A stretch of 64,000 nucleotides of DNA from Singulisphaera acidiphila DSM 18658. GTDB taxonomy: Bacteria; Planctomycetota; Planctomycetia; Isosphaerales; Isosphaeraceae. A model generated the notes under the pieces. It was not told the DNA's origin. It saw only the letters and a program-made list of their open reading frames with translations, and made no database searches. Below, one piece after another: positions 9,643 to 18,530 of this stretch (its first letter is position 1; every line of letters starts with the position of its first letter). The translations under genes and the position numbers were made by a program. Location of the stretch: assembly GCF_000242455.2 (NCBI RefSeq), contig NC_019892.1, forward strand, positions 248,001 to 312,000, read 5' to 3'.

Positions 9643-10623
9643 TCAGTAGGAATCAGCAGAGATCACTTCCGCCCCTTGCCGCGTTCCGAGGGCACGCAAC
9701 ACCGCCTGGGACGTCGTGTCCTTGAGGAACCGCACCGACCCGTCGCCCATCGCGAAGTTCGCGCCTCCCGGGTGCTGGCTTCCGAAGGAGCACACGCGCA
9801 GCGTGTCGTAGGTGGCGAATGCCGTCGCGCTTCCAGCGTCCGCCGGCCGGTTCGCATAGCCAAAGCCGAGGCGGTAGTTAATCGGAGCGAAGGTGCTCAT
9901 GGTCACGTCGCTGAGTCCGAAGTTTCCCCCTCCAGCCGCCCACCATCCCCATTGCCACATGGGCTCGGTGGCCCATCCCACCGCCGCGAAGCTGTCGTAG
10001 TTCGGGTCGACGTGGTTGCGCTCTCCGAAGAGGAGCGTGTTCGACAGCCCGTCCGTCACCTCGGCAATCCGCACCTGGTTGAACCCAGGGGCTGCCGGGC
10101 CGGTCGCGTGGAAGATCCCATCAGAGGACAGGTTCGCGGGCGGGTGCGACTGGCTGCCGCCGTTGCCGCCGTAGCTGGCGATCGCATACCAGCGGGTCGA
10201 GTTGGCAACCGGGTTTTGCTGGATGATGTCCGCCGGGCAGAGGAACGCGGCCAGGACCGTTGCCGAGTTCGCCGTCGTGGCCTCGGTATTCGCCAGCGGG
10301 TCGGAAAAGTTCCACTGATTGAAGAGCGGCTGCTGTTCGATGTAGGGAAGCAAGTTCACGAACAGGGAGAATCCCCGGAACTTGGGTGTCGTGGCGTAGC
10401 TGAGCTTCATCTGTCCCGGTGGGAAGACGAAGTGAGTGCTCTCATAATTGTGGGTCGCCAAGCCCAACTGCTTCAAATTGTTGACGCACTGGGCGCGGCG
10501 GGCGGCCGCGCGGGCCGCCTGGACCGCCGGCAGCAACAACGCGATCAACACGGCGATGATGGCGATGACGACGAGCAGTTCAATCAACGTGAAGCCATCG
10601 GGACCGCGACTGGGTCGCTTCAT
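9643..10623 (-). CDS. DUF1559 pseudopilin-like protein
   Basis: A 326-residue member of the large planctomycete DUF1559 family. The N-terminus has a type IV prepilin leader: a basic stretch, Gly10, then [20 protein letters not shown] with the conserved Glu at mature position 5, so a prepilin peptidase should cut after the Gly. The globular part has the family's C-terminal H-x9-DG region (FAMGDGSVRFL). The start ATG is preceded by GGAGAG. It lies 128 bp downstream of a second leader-bearing gene on the same strand. Such proteins probably form, or ride on, a type II secretion-like pseudopilus; the specific role of this paralogue is unknown. Confidence 0.93.
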   Translation of the reverse strand: MKRPSRGPDGFTLIELLVVIAIIAVLIALLLPAVQAARAAARRAQCVNNLKQLGLATHNYESTHFVFPPGQMKLSYATTPKFRGFSLFVNLLPYIEQQPLFNQWNFSDPLANTEATTANSATVLAAFLCPADIIQQNPVANSTRWYAIASYGGNGGSQSHPPANLSSDGIFHATGPAAPGFNQVRIAEVTDGLSNTLLFGERNHVDPNYDSFAAVGWATEPMWQWGWWAAGGGNFGLSDVTMSTFAPINYRLGFGYANRPADAGSATAFATYDTLRVCSFGSQHPGGANFAMGDGSVRFLKDTTSQAVLRALGTRQGAEVISADSY

Positions 10624-10751
10624 TCCTCTCTCCGGATCGATTGCACGCCGTCAAGTATTGGGGGGGATGCGGCGACGATCCCACAAACCCTCGGGAGGGA
10701 CGCCAGATCAATCGAAGAATGATTTGGCGTCGATTCGGCAACCTGCCTTGC

Positions 10752-11192
10752 TTACTTGTCTTTCTCGGTGAGTTTGATTTGCCCGGGTTCGTCGACCCGA
10801 ATCCGGACCTGGTCGGCCTCACGGATCAGCTTCCCCGTGACCTGGATCGATTTCCCTCGGTAGTGCTCGGCCGGGTCGGCAATGCCAGCCCGCTTGAAGG
10901 CATCGACGTGGTCGTAGCTGATGACCACGGCGAGGTTCTTTTCGTCCCGGAAGTCCTCCTCCGAGTCGAGGTAGATCTCCCGGCGTGGCGCCGCGTTCTT
11001 GCTCGCCTGAACCGTCATCTCCACCGTGAGCGTCTCGTCCACATGGTCGCGAGCCTCGGCGGCAGGGATGACCTTGGGGGCCGGCTCGTCACTCGCCGTG
11101 AACGCGCCGATCAGAACGGTGATGATCGCGAATACCACCGGGAGCTCGATCAGGGTGAAGCCGGGCCGGTTCTGCGGGGCTCTGGCTCTCAT
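10752..11192 (-). CDS. Prepilin-leader protein fused to probable OB-fold domain
   Basis: A 146-residue protein. Residues 12-28 (FTLIELPVVFAIITVLIG) are a class III prepilin leader and membrane helix, but the usual LLVVIAIIA core is altered and the helix is short. From about residue 45 the sequence (AEARDHVDETLTVEMTVQ ... REIYLDSEEDF ... VTGKLI) resembles the OB-fold-like domain seen in many planctomycete exported proteins; that match is from memory of the family pattern, not a search. No DUF1559 body is present. A sugar- or nucleic-acid-binding role cannot be assigned. It may be carried on a pseudopilus or simply membrane-anchored. Confidence 0.8.
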   Translation of the reverse strand: MRARAPQNRPGFTLIELPVVFAIITVLIGAFTASDEPAPKVIPAAEARDHVDETLTVEMTVQASKNAAPRREIYLDSEEDFRDEKNLAVVISYDHVDAFKRAGIADPAEHYRGKSIQVTGKLIREADQVRIRVDEPGQIKLTEKDK

Positions 11193-11572
11193 GGCAGGCA
11201 GGTTCCCAAGGGTGGAGAGAAAGCTTCGAGTTCCGCTTGCTATAATCGTGTCGCATGTTTGCTATGATCGTGGCGAGATCCTTTATAACTGAGGGCATGC
11301 AGCCGCTGCAAGCCTGGCGGATCCAGACACGATCATGGTTCACTCATCCGAGTTTCGAGAATGACCTTGCTCTGGAAGCGGTGTACCTTCGGCGGCGGTG
11401 GCCTTTGAGATCGATGGTGGGCTTGTCCGCGCCCTCGGTTTCTTGCTAAAATTGCGGGATTCTTTAATGGGCCGCGCTCGCTCCTTCTGCTGCGGGGCGT
11501 GTGCGGCCCGAGCGCGCGCCGGCATGTGAGCCCCAGACGCCGAAACGATTCGAACGAACCGAGAACAACGTC
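11193..11572. other. Divergent intergenic region with repeated operator-like motif
   Basis: This 380-base stretch separates the prepilin/OB-fold gene from carB. It contains two direct copies of GCTATRATCGTG (11239-11250 and 11261-11272) exactly 22 bases apart, and an inverted CATGATCGTG at 11328-11337. The first copy includes a perfect TATAAT (11241-11246) but I see no clear -35 to match. No gene is visible. Confidence 0.5.
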
Positions 11573-14500
11573 GTGCCCAAGCGAACTGACCTCAAGACGA
11601 TCCTGATCATCGGCGCCGGCCCCATCGTCATCGGCCAGGCTTGCGAGTTCGACTACTCCGGCACCCAGGCCTGCAAGGCGCTCCGCGAGGAAGGGTATCG
11701 CGTCGTCCTGGTCAACTCCAACCCGGCCACGATCATGACCGACCCCGACATGGCCGACCGCACCTATGTCGAGCCGATTACCCCCGAGTTCGTCGAACGG
11801 ATCATCGCCGCCGAACGCCCCGACGCCGTCCTGCCCACCCTCGGCGGCCAGACCGGACTCAACGTCGCACTCGCCCTCCACGACTCAGGGGCCCTGGCCC
11901 GCTACGACTGCAAGCTGATCGGCGCCACCGCCGAGGCGATTCGCAAGGCCGAGGATCGCCAGCTCTTCAAGGTCTGCATGGAGCAGATCGGCCTGGAGAG
12001 CGCCCGGAGCGGCCTGGCCCACAACCTCGACGAGGCACGCGGCATTCGCGACGAGCTCGGCCTCCCTTGCGTCCTCCGCCCCAGCTTCACCATGGGAGGT
12101 TCCGGCGGCGGCGTCGCCTACAACCGCGATGAGTTCGACCGGATGGTCGCCTATGCCCTCGAGCTCAGCCCGGTCCACTCGGTCCTGATCGAGGAGAGCT
12201 TGGTCGGCTGGAAAGAGTATGAGATGGAGGTGATGCGCGACGAGGCCGACAACGCCGTCATCATCTGCTCGATCGAGAACCTCGACCCGCTGGGGGTACA
12301 CACCGGCGACAGCGTTACCGTGGCCCCGGCGCAGACGCTCACGGACAAAGAATATCAGCGGATGCGCGACGCCTCGCTGGCGATCCTCCGTGAGATTGGG
12401 GTCGAGACCGGCGGGTCGAACGTGCAGTTCGCCATCAATCCCGACACCGGGCGGATGGTGGTCATCGAGATGAACCCGCGGGTCAGCCGCTCCAGCGCCC
12501 TGGCGAGCAAGGCGACCGGGTTCCCGATCGCCAAGATCGCGGCCAAGCTGGCCGTCGGCTACCGGCTCGACGAGCTCCGCAACGACATCACGGGGCAGAC
12601 TTGCGCCTGCTTCGAGCCGTCGATCGACTACGTCGTGACCAAGGTGCCGCGTTGGGCGTTCGAGAAGTTCCCCGAGGCGAGCACCGAGCTGACCACCCAG
12701 ATGAAGTCGGTGGGCGAGGTGATGGCGATCGGCCGGACCTTCCGCGAGTCGCTGCAAAAGGCGCTGCGGGGGTTGGAGGTGGGCCGGTTCGGGCTCGGTG
12801 CCGACCCCAAGGACCGGTGGGGGACCGAGGATCAGCCGGGCGAGGAAGAGATCCAGGGGAAGCTGGCCACGCCCAACCCGGAGCGGCTCTGGTTCCTCCG
12901 CTATGCGATGCTCGCCGGGATGAGCATCGACCGGATCCACGAGCTGACGGCGATCGACCGCTGGTTCCTGGTGAACATCGCCGAGCTGGTCGAGACCGAG
13001 GCGACGCTGCGCCAGGCCGGTTCGTTGGAGCGGGCGGGCGAGTCCTTGCTCCGCCTGGCCAAACGGGACGGGTTCAGCGACCGGCAGTTGGCCCACTTGT
13101 GGGGTTCGTCGGAGGCGGAGGTCCGCCGCGAGCGGAAGCGGCTCGGGGTGGAGGCGGTGTACAAGCTGGTCGACACCTGCGCCGCGGAGTTCGAGGCGAC
13201 GACGCCGTATTACTACTCCACCTATGAGTCGACCGACGAGGCGCGGGTGAGCGACAAGCCGCGCGTCGTGGTGCTCGGGGGTGGTCCGAACCGGATCGGC
13301 CAGGGGATCGAGTTCGACTACTGCTGTTGCCAGGCGGCGTTCGCGCTCCGTCGCGACGGCTACGAAGTGGTGATGGTCAACAGCAACCCGGAGACGGTGA
13401 GCACCGATTACGACACGTCGGACAGCCTCTTCTTCGAGCCGTTGACGGCCGAGGACGTCTTGAACGTCTGCGAGCGGGTCAAGCCGGTGGGGGTGATCGT
13501 CCAGTTTGGCGGTCAGACGCCGTTGAACTTGGCGCGGGCGTTGGAGGCGGCGGGGGTGCCGATCCTGGGGACGACGCCGGAGAGCATCGAGCTGGCCGAG
13601 GACCGTGAGCGGTTCCATGCGGTGATCGAGCGGCTCGGCCTGCGTCAGCCCCCCAGCGCCACGGCCCTGAAGTACGAGGAGGCGCGGCGGATCGCCGAGC
13701 GGATCGGCTACCCGGTGGTGGTCCGCCCCAGCTTCGTGCTGGGGGGGCGGGGGATGGAGATCGTCTACGACGAGTCGGCGCTGGCGCGGTACATGACCGA
13801 GGCGGTGGAGGCCAGCGCGGGGCACCCGATCCTGATCGACAAGTTCCTGGAAGACGCCCAGGAAGTCGACGTGGACGCGGTCTCCGACGGCGAGCGGACG
13901 ATCGTGGCGGGGGTGATGGAGCACATCGAGGAGGCCGGGATCCACTCGGGCGACTCGGCGTGTGCGATCCCGCCGTTCAGCCTCTCGGCGGCGGTGGTGA
14001 CCGAGCTGAAGCGGCAGACGCGGCTGCTGGCCGACGCGATCCGGGTCCGTGGGTTGATGAACATCCAGTTCGCGGTGAAGGATGGAGAGGTGTACGTCCT
14101 TGAGGTGAACCCACGGGCGTCGCGGACGGTTCCGTTCGTGTCGAAGGCGACGGGCCTGGAGCTGGCGCGGGCGGCGGCGCGGGTGATGGCGGGTCGGACG
14201 TTGGCGGAGCAAGGGATCGTGTCGGATCCCGAGCCTAGTTACGTGTCGGTGAAGGAGTCGGTCTTCCCGTTCGCGAAGTTCGCGGGTGTGGACATTGTGC
14301 TCGGTCCGGAGATGCGGTCGACGGGTGAGGTGATGGGGATCGCCCCCGACTTCGCGGGAGCGTTCGCCAAGGCGCAGTTGGCGGCGTCGATCAGCCTTCC
14401 GGAAAGCGGAACGGTGTTCGTGAGCGTGGCGGCCCGCGACCGTCAGGCGGTGCTGCCGGTGGCGGCCCGGTTGTCGGAGTTGGGTTATGACCTGATGAGC

Positions 14501-14806
14501 ACGGCGGGTACGGCCGCGGCGCTGACGGAGGCGGGGATCGCGGTGAGCGTGGTGCGGAAGATCCGCGAAGGGCGTCCGAACTTGCTGGACCACCTGGCCA
14601 ACGGTTCGATCGCGCTGATCGTGAACACGCCGAGCGGCAAAGGGGCGCGGACGGACGAAGGGCGGATCCGTGCGTCGGCGGTGAGCCACGGCGTCCCCTG
14701 TATCACGACGATCGCCGGTGGCAAGGCGGCGGTGGCGGCCCTGGAGCGGATGCGTCAAGGGCCGCTCGAAGTCTACGCGCTTCAGGACCTGCTTAAGAAG
14801 TCGTAG
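11573..14806 (+). CDS. carB: Carbamoyl-phosphate synthase large subunit
   Basis: CarB makes carbamoyl phosphate from bicarbonate, ATP and ammonia delivered by the CarA glutaminase, feeding pyrimidine and arginine synthesis. At 1077 residues it matches the normal length (E. coli about 1073). The N-terminal carboxyphosphate half opens with [20 protein letters not shown]; the second half repeats the ATP-grasp fold from about residue 560 ([19 protein letters not shown]). The last 140 residues form the MGS-like regulatory domain. The GTG at 11573 gives the family-typical start ([14 protein letters not shown]); an upstream GTG-free extension is unlikely. No carA is in the window. A clear hairpin follows the gene. 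Confidence 0.97.
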   Translation: MPKRTDLKTILIIGAGPIVIGQACEFDYSGTQACKALREEGYRVVLVNSNPATIMTDPDMADRTYVEPITPEFVERIIAAERPDAVLPTLGGQTGLNVALALHDSGALARYDCKLIGATAEAIRKAEDRQLFKVCMEQIGLESARSGLAHNLDEARGIRDELGLPCVLRPSFTMGGSGGGVAYNRDEFDRMVAYALELSPVHSVLIEESLVGWKEYEMEVMRDEADNAVIICSIENLDPLGVHTGDSVTVAPAQTLTDKEYQRMRDASLAILREIGVETGGSNVQFAINPDTGRMVVIEMNPRVSRSSALASKATGFPIAKIAAKLAVGYRLDELRNDITGQTCACFEPSIDYVVTKVPRWAFEKFPEASTELTTQMKSVGEVMAIGRTFRESLQKALRGLEVGRFGLGADPKDRWGTEDQPGEEEIQGKLATPNPERLWFLRYAMLAGMSIDRIHELTAIDRWFLVNIAELVETEATLRQAGSLERAGESLLRLAKRDGFSDRQLAHLWGSSEAEVRRERKRLGVEAVYKLVDTCAAEFEATTPYYYSTYESTDEARVSDKPRVVVLGGGPNRIGQGIEFDYCCCQAAFALRRDGYEVVMVNSNPETVSTDYDTSDSLFFEPLTAEDVLNVCERVKPVGVIVQFGGQTPLNLARALEAAGVPILGTTPESIELAEDRERFHAVIERLGLRQPPSATALKYEEARRIAERIGYPVVVRPSFVLGGRGMEIVYDESALARYMTEAVEASAGHPILIDKFLEDAQEVDVDAVSDGERTIVAGVMEHIEEAGIHSGDSACAIPPFSLSAAVVTELKRQTRLLADAIRVRGLMNIQFAVKDGEVYVLEVNPRASRTVPFVSKATGLELARAAARVMAGRTLAEQGIVSDPEPSYVSVKESVFPFAKFAGVDIVLGPEMRSTGEVMGIAPDFAGAFAKAQLAASISLPESGTVFVSVAARDRQAVLPVAARLSELGYDLMSTAGTAAALTEAGIAVSVVRKIREGRPNLLDHLANGSIALIVNTPSGKGARTDEGRIRASAVSHGVPCITTIAGGKAAVAALERMRQGPLEVYALQDLLKKS

Positions 14807-14839
14807 GTCGTCGTTTCCCAAGCCGGCAAGAATCGCAAG

Positions 14840-14863
14840 ACAGGGAGCTTTTATGCTCCCTGT
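14840..14863 (+). terminator. carB terminator hairpin
   Basis: ACAGGGAGC at 14840-14848 pairs perfectly with GCTCCCTGT at 14855-14863 around a TTTTAT loop, 34 bases after the stop. Only a short TTT follows, so it is a weak-tailed intrinsic terminator. Confidence 0.65.
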
Positions 14864-15051
14864 TTGCCGTTGGAGGGCGAGCTAAAGACAAGGGTGTTTA
14901 CGCCTGCCTCAGAATTCAGAATGGTCCAGGCTTCTGCATTTCCGAAATATGTGTGGCAGGAGAAGTAGGCAAAGAGGTCTTAGCCGGAGAAGATAGGGGT
15001 TACGAGGCACACAATTTCGATCGATCTTCGCCCGTCCATGGTTGACTGAAC

Positions 15052-15837
15052 ATGGTTCCACTTGATGCGGTTGCCGCCGAGCATGTGCGAGCCTGGCTGG
15101 GGGAGCCTGCCGGCCCTGGCTTGCTCGACCTCTATCAGGCCTTGGCGGATCATCGTCAGGGGCTCTGGGGGGACGATCCGAAGGTTCCGCGGAGCGTGCT
15201 GCTGCTTCGCGAAGAGGGCCGCCAGCTCGAAGCGTTCGGCGCGGGGGATCCGGAGCCGGCCGCGGGCTGGCTCTGCCGGCGAGGAGAGAAGAGCGTCGCC
15301 CTGATGGCGCCCAGCGATTGGTGGGACGTGGTCGAGCAAAGGGTTGAGGGGGTCGAGCGGGTCGAGGTACTGACCCTCTCCGCCGACGCGTCCGAGTTCA
15401 AGCCGGTCTCGTCGGCCGTCGTGACCCGCCGATTGACGGCCAATGACTCCAAGGCGTTCCTTTCGCCCGAGGTCGCCCTCGAATGGGCCTTGTCGAGCTG
15501 GGGGACGTTTCGCAACCTGGTCGAGCATGGGGCGGGATACGTGGTCCCGTTCGGCTCTCGGTTTGCGGCTACGGCCTGGATTTACAGTCAGGCTGGGGAT
15601 TACGAGGCCGTGGGCGTTTCGACCGTCCCCCGGTTCCAGAGGTTGGGCCTGGGGAAGGCCGTGGCCTCGGCACTCGTTTCCGAGATCATCAACACGCGGG
15701 GGAAGGTGCCGCTCTGGACGACGGCGCTGGAGAACGAGGCCTCGGTTGCCACGGCCCAGTCGCTCGGCTTCTCCATCGCAGTGACCGAGACCTATCTGCG
15801 CTGGAATCGGCCCCAGGGCTTTATCCGAACCCGTTGA
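15052..15837 (+). CDS. GNAT-family N-acetyltransferase
   Basis: A 261-residue protein with a C-terminal GNAT fold. The acetyl-CoA motif A is clear near residues 188-207 (VPRFQRLGLGKAVASALV), and the following segment (LWTTALENEASVATAQSLGF) matches motif B. The N-terminal half is divergent and may hold acceptor specificity. It starts with ATG at 15052 and ends 23 bp before the precorrin-2 dehydrogenase gene, so the two are probably one operon. The substrate is not predictable; small-molecule amines, protein N-termini or ribosomal proteins are all possible. Confidence 0.88.
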   Translation: MVPLDAVAAEHVRAWLGEPAGPGLLDLYQALADHRQGLWGDDPKVPRSVLLLREEGRQLEAFGAGDPEPAAGWLCRRGEKSVALMAPSDWWDVVEQRVEGVERVEVLTLSADASEFKPVSSAVVTRRLTANDSKAFLSPEVALEWALSSWGTFRNLVEHGAGYVVPFGSRFAATAWIYSQAGDYEAVGVSTVPRFQRLGLGKAVASALVSEIINTRGKVPLWTTALENEASVATAQSLGFSIAVTETYLRWNRPQGFIRTR

Positions 15838-15860
15838 TTTGAGCGAGCGAGTGATCGACC

Positions 15861-16565
15861 ATGGCCGGCTATCCGATTGAGCTCGAGCTGCGGGACAAAC
15901 GAGCGTTGGTGGTGGGCCTTGGTCCGGTCGGTCGGCGGAAGGTGGCCGGTCTGGTCGCGGCCGGTGCGCGCGTGGTCGTCGTCGATCCGGCCGCCGACCG
16001 CTTGGCCGCTTGGCCGGCCGAGGTTGAGATCTGCGCTGAGCTCTATCGTTCGGAGCACCTGCAAGGGATGACATTGGCCTTTGCGGCGGCTTCGGCCACA
16101 GTCAACCGGACGGTGGTGGCCGATGCGCGGCGGGCGGGCGTCTGGGTGGGATCGGCGACTGATCCGAAAGAAGGGGATTTCACGGTGCCGGCGGTCTGGC
16201 GCGAGGGGCCGTTGACTTTGACAGTCTCGACGTCGGGGGCCAGCCCTGCGCTGGCGGCCGCGTTGCGCGATCGTGCGGCGAAGGCGCTGGGGCCGGCCGC
16301 AGCGGGACTGGCCTCCCTCCTGGCCGAGCTCCGGCCCGAAGTCCTCGCCCGCCTGGGTGATCGGGCCGAGGTGCGCCGTCGCATCCTGGCCGACTGGGCC
16401 GACCCCCGTTGGATCGACCTCTGGCTGGCCGAGGGCCCCGAGGCGGTCCGCCGCGCGCTCGGCGAACGCCTCGCCTATGAAATTGCAGGCTCCTCCCCTC
16501 CCCTCGGCGACGGTCAGGAACGGGACGGCGGCGGAGCGGAGCCCTGGCCTGCCCCCCTTTCATGA
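15861..16565 (+). CDS. Precorrin-2 dehydrogenase / sirohydrochlorin ferrochelatase-type protein
   Basis: A 234-residue relative of the Met8p/CysG N-terminal module. It would oxidise precorrin-2 to sirohydrochlorin with NAD and may insert iron to give siroheme. Residues 14-35 are the NAD-binding Rossmann start (ALVVGLGPVGRRKVAGL), and the conserved stretch SATDPKEGDFTVPA leads into LTVSTSGASPALA, both typical of the family. There is no uroporphyrinogen methyltransferase domain, so methylation must come from another protein. It follows the GNAT gene by 23 bp. Along with hemA at 31.7-33.0 kb it gives the window two tetrapyrrole-pathway enzymes. Confidence 0.9.
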   Translation: MAGYPIELELRDKRALVVGLGPVGRRKVAGLVAAGARVVVVDPAADRLAAWPAEVEICAELYRSEHLQGMTLAFAAASATVNRTVVADARRAGVWVGSATDPKEGDFTVPAVWREGPLTLTVSTSGASPALAAALRDRAAKALGPAAAGLASLLAELRPEVLARLGDRAEVRRRILADWADPRWIDLWLAEGPEAVRRALGERLAYEIAGSSPPLGDGQERDGGGAEPWPAPLS

Positions 16566-16787
16566 CGGACTCCAAGGTCTGCGAGTGGGGCCCTCATCCT
16601 GTCTCGACTTGTTAGTTGGTCGGATATTTCCGATAATTCCGGCTTGTTCGGTCGAGTCATTGATTTCTTCTCCGCCTTCTGTCGTGAGTTCGCCCTGGAT
16701 TCTCGACTTGTCCCGGCCATCTCCAAGCATCAGGAAGATGTGGGCGGCGCTCGGACGCTCGACCCTCTACCGTGAAGGAATGCAACC

Positions 16788-18146
16788 GTGAAAATCGCCG
16801 TCATCGGAACGGGTTACGTGGGATTGGTGACCGGCACTTGCTTCGCCGAAAGCGGCAACGACGTGGTCTGCGTCGACAAGCTGGCCGAGAAGATCGCCAA
16901 TCTCGAGCGAGGAATCATCCCGATCTACGAGCCTGGCCTGGCCGAGCTGGTTCATCGCAACCACCGCGACGGCCGGCTCCGGTTCACCACGAGCCTGCCC
17001 GAGGCGATCGCCGAGGCGGAGCTGGTCTTCATCGCCGTGGGAACCCCCCAGGGTGAGCACGGCGGCGCGGACTTGCGGGGGATCTGGGCCGTCGGCGAGG
17101 AGATTGCCAAGGCCCTCGACGAACCCAAGACGATTGTGATCAAGAGCACCGTTCCGGTCGGCACCAACGCCGAGCTCGCCCGGCGGATGGCCCAGACGAC
17201 TGACATCCCCTTTGACGTCGCCAGCAACCCCGAGTTCCTCAAGGAAGGGGCGGCGATCGACGACTTCAACAAGCCCGACCGCGTGGTCGTCGGGGTTCGC
17301 CGGGAGGAAGTTGGCGAGCAACTGCACGCCCTCTACGAGCCGTTCCTCCGCACTGATCGGCCGTTCCTGATCATGACGCCCGAAAGCGCGGAGATGACCA
17401 AGTACGTGGCCAACTGCCTCTTGGCCACCAAGATCAGCTTCATCAACGAGATGGCCAACCTCTGCGAGTCGTACAACGCCGATATCAACGAGGTGCGCCG
17501 GGGGATCGGGCACGATCAGCGGATCGGCTTCAGCTTCCTCTTCCCGGGGGTCGGCTACGGCGGTTCGTGCTTCCCGAAGGACATCCGCGCGGTCATCCAC
17601 ATGGCCCAGTCACGCGGCCTGCCCGCCCGGATGATGGAAGCCGTCGACCAGGTGAACGAGGCGCAGAAGGACGTTTTGGTCCATAAGGTCATGGACCACT
17701 TCGGGAACGATGTCCGTGGCAAGACCGTGGCGATCTGGGGCCTTGCGTTCAAGCCTCGGACCGATGATATCCGCGAGGCGCCCGCCCTGGTCCTGATCGA
17801 TGCGCTGCTCGCCGCCGGGGCCTCGCTCCGGATCCACGACCCCGAGGCGCTGGACAACGTCCGGGCGATCTACGGCGATAAGCTCACCTATTGCGACCGC
17901 CCCTACGGTGCCCTGGAGCAGGCCGACGCCCTGGCGATCGCGACCGAGTGGAACGAGTTCCGCAACCCCGACTTCGAGGTGATGGCCCGCCTGCTCCGTC
18001 AGCCGGTCATCTTCGACGGCCGCAACCTCTACGACCCGGCGCGGATGGCCGCCCTGGGCTTCACCTACCACGGCATCGGCCGTGCCAAGGTCTCTCCCGA
18101 GGAATGCGCCACCATCACCGACGGCCCCGACGCATCCACACGCTAA
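16788..18146 (+). CDS. ugd: UDP-glucose 6-dehydrogenase
   Basis: This enzyme oxidises UDP-glucose twice to UDP-glucuronate with NAD, supplying precursors for exopolysaccharide or glycolipid synthesis. The 452-residue protein has the Rossmann motif [11 protein letters not shown] from residue 5, the central helix region ([18 protein letters not shown]) and the catalytic cysteine at 261 in [10 protein letters not shown]. The C-terminal UDP-binding domain has [19 protein letters not shown] at 16788 is chosen because AAGGA lies eight bases upstream and the family begins with [13 protein letters not shown]. It stands alone, with large gaps on both sides. Confidence 0.97.
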   Translation: MKIAVIGTGYVGLVTGTCFAESGNDVVCVDKLAEKIANLERGIIPIYEPGLAELVHRNHRDGRLRFTTSLPEAIAEAELVFIAVGTPQGEHGGADLRGIWAVGEEIAKALDEPKTIVIKSTVPVGTNAELARRMAQTTDIPFDVASNPEFLKEGAAIDDFNKPDRVVVGVRREEVGEQLHALYEPFLRTDRPFLIMTPESAEMTKYVANCLLATKISFINEMANLCESYNADINEVRRGIGHDQRIGFSFLFPGVGYGGSCFPKDIRAVIHMAQSRGLPARMMEAVDQVNEAQKDVLVHKVMDHFGNDVRGKTVAIWGLAFKPRTDDIREAPALVLIDALLAAGASLRIHDPEALDNVRAIYGDKLTYCDRPYGALEQADALAIATEWNEFRNPDFEVMARLLRQPVIFDGRNLYDPARMAALGFTYHGIGRAKVSPEECATITDGPDASTR

Positions 18147-18181
18147 GCTGTTAGACATGGTTTTCCTTTGAATGGCTTGCA

Positions 18182-18241
18182 GGCACCCAGCAGTATTTGG
18201 CTTGGCCCTAGCAACCCATAAGAAAATCAAAGAAAACCGCG
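18182..18241. repeat. Dispersed 60-bp intergenic repeat, copy A
   Basis: This stretch, beginning GGCACCCAGCAG and ending AGAAAATCAAAGAAAACCGCG minus its first base, recurs at 29335-29392 with about six substitutions and a 2-base gap. Both copies lie just past the 3' end of a plus-strand gene. The high identity outside coding sequence points to a repeat family or conserved non-coding element. Confidence 0.8.
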
Positions 18242-18413
18242 TCCTGTGGGGAATTGCACAGAAATAACAAGTGCGTTGTTTTTTGTCTCTGGAGAGGCGG
18301 CCGTCAGAGTCAAGCCATGGCTCTTGATGGTCGCCCCTTCGGACCATGCGTTGGGCCGGCCGTGCTGAGAGGGATCTCGGTTCGGGAGGCGTCCGGCGCT
18401 TTGGAAATCGACA

Positions 18414-18441
18414 TTGACGCGGTTTGGCATCGTACTATCAT
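18414..18441 (+). promoter_or_regulatory. Promoter-like site for sulfatase-family gene
   Basis: TTGACG at 18414-18419 and TATCAT at 18436-18441 with 16-base spacing, about 90 bases upstream of the ATG at 18531. Each hexamer matches the sigma-70 consensus at five of six positions. Confidence 0.5.
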
Positions 18442-18530
18442 CGCCCCGGCTTGGCGTCTGGTTCGTCTTCGAGGCAAAAAAAAGGGGCGCCGGCTCGATC
18501 GCAATGAACTGAGCACATGGAGGTGCACCT

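Larger units (their letters stand above)
18147..18530. other. Intergenic region: dispersed repeat and promoter
   Basis: Between ugd and the sulfatase-family gene. It contains copy A of a dispersed 60-bp repeat (18182-18241) and a promoter-like pair at 18414-18441, listed separately. I see no gene. Confidence 0.55.

Noticed and set aside
11885..14821. 978-residue open frame antisense to carB
   Set aside because: It is Arg/His/Leu-rich with no motif and lies wholly opposite a textbook CarB; GC-rich codon bias creates such open antisense frames.
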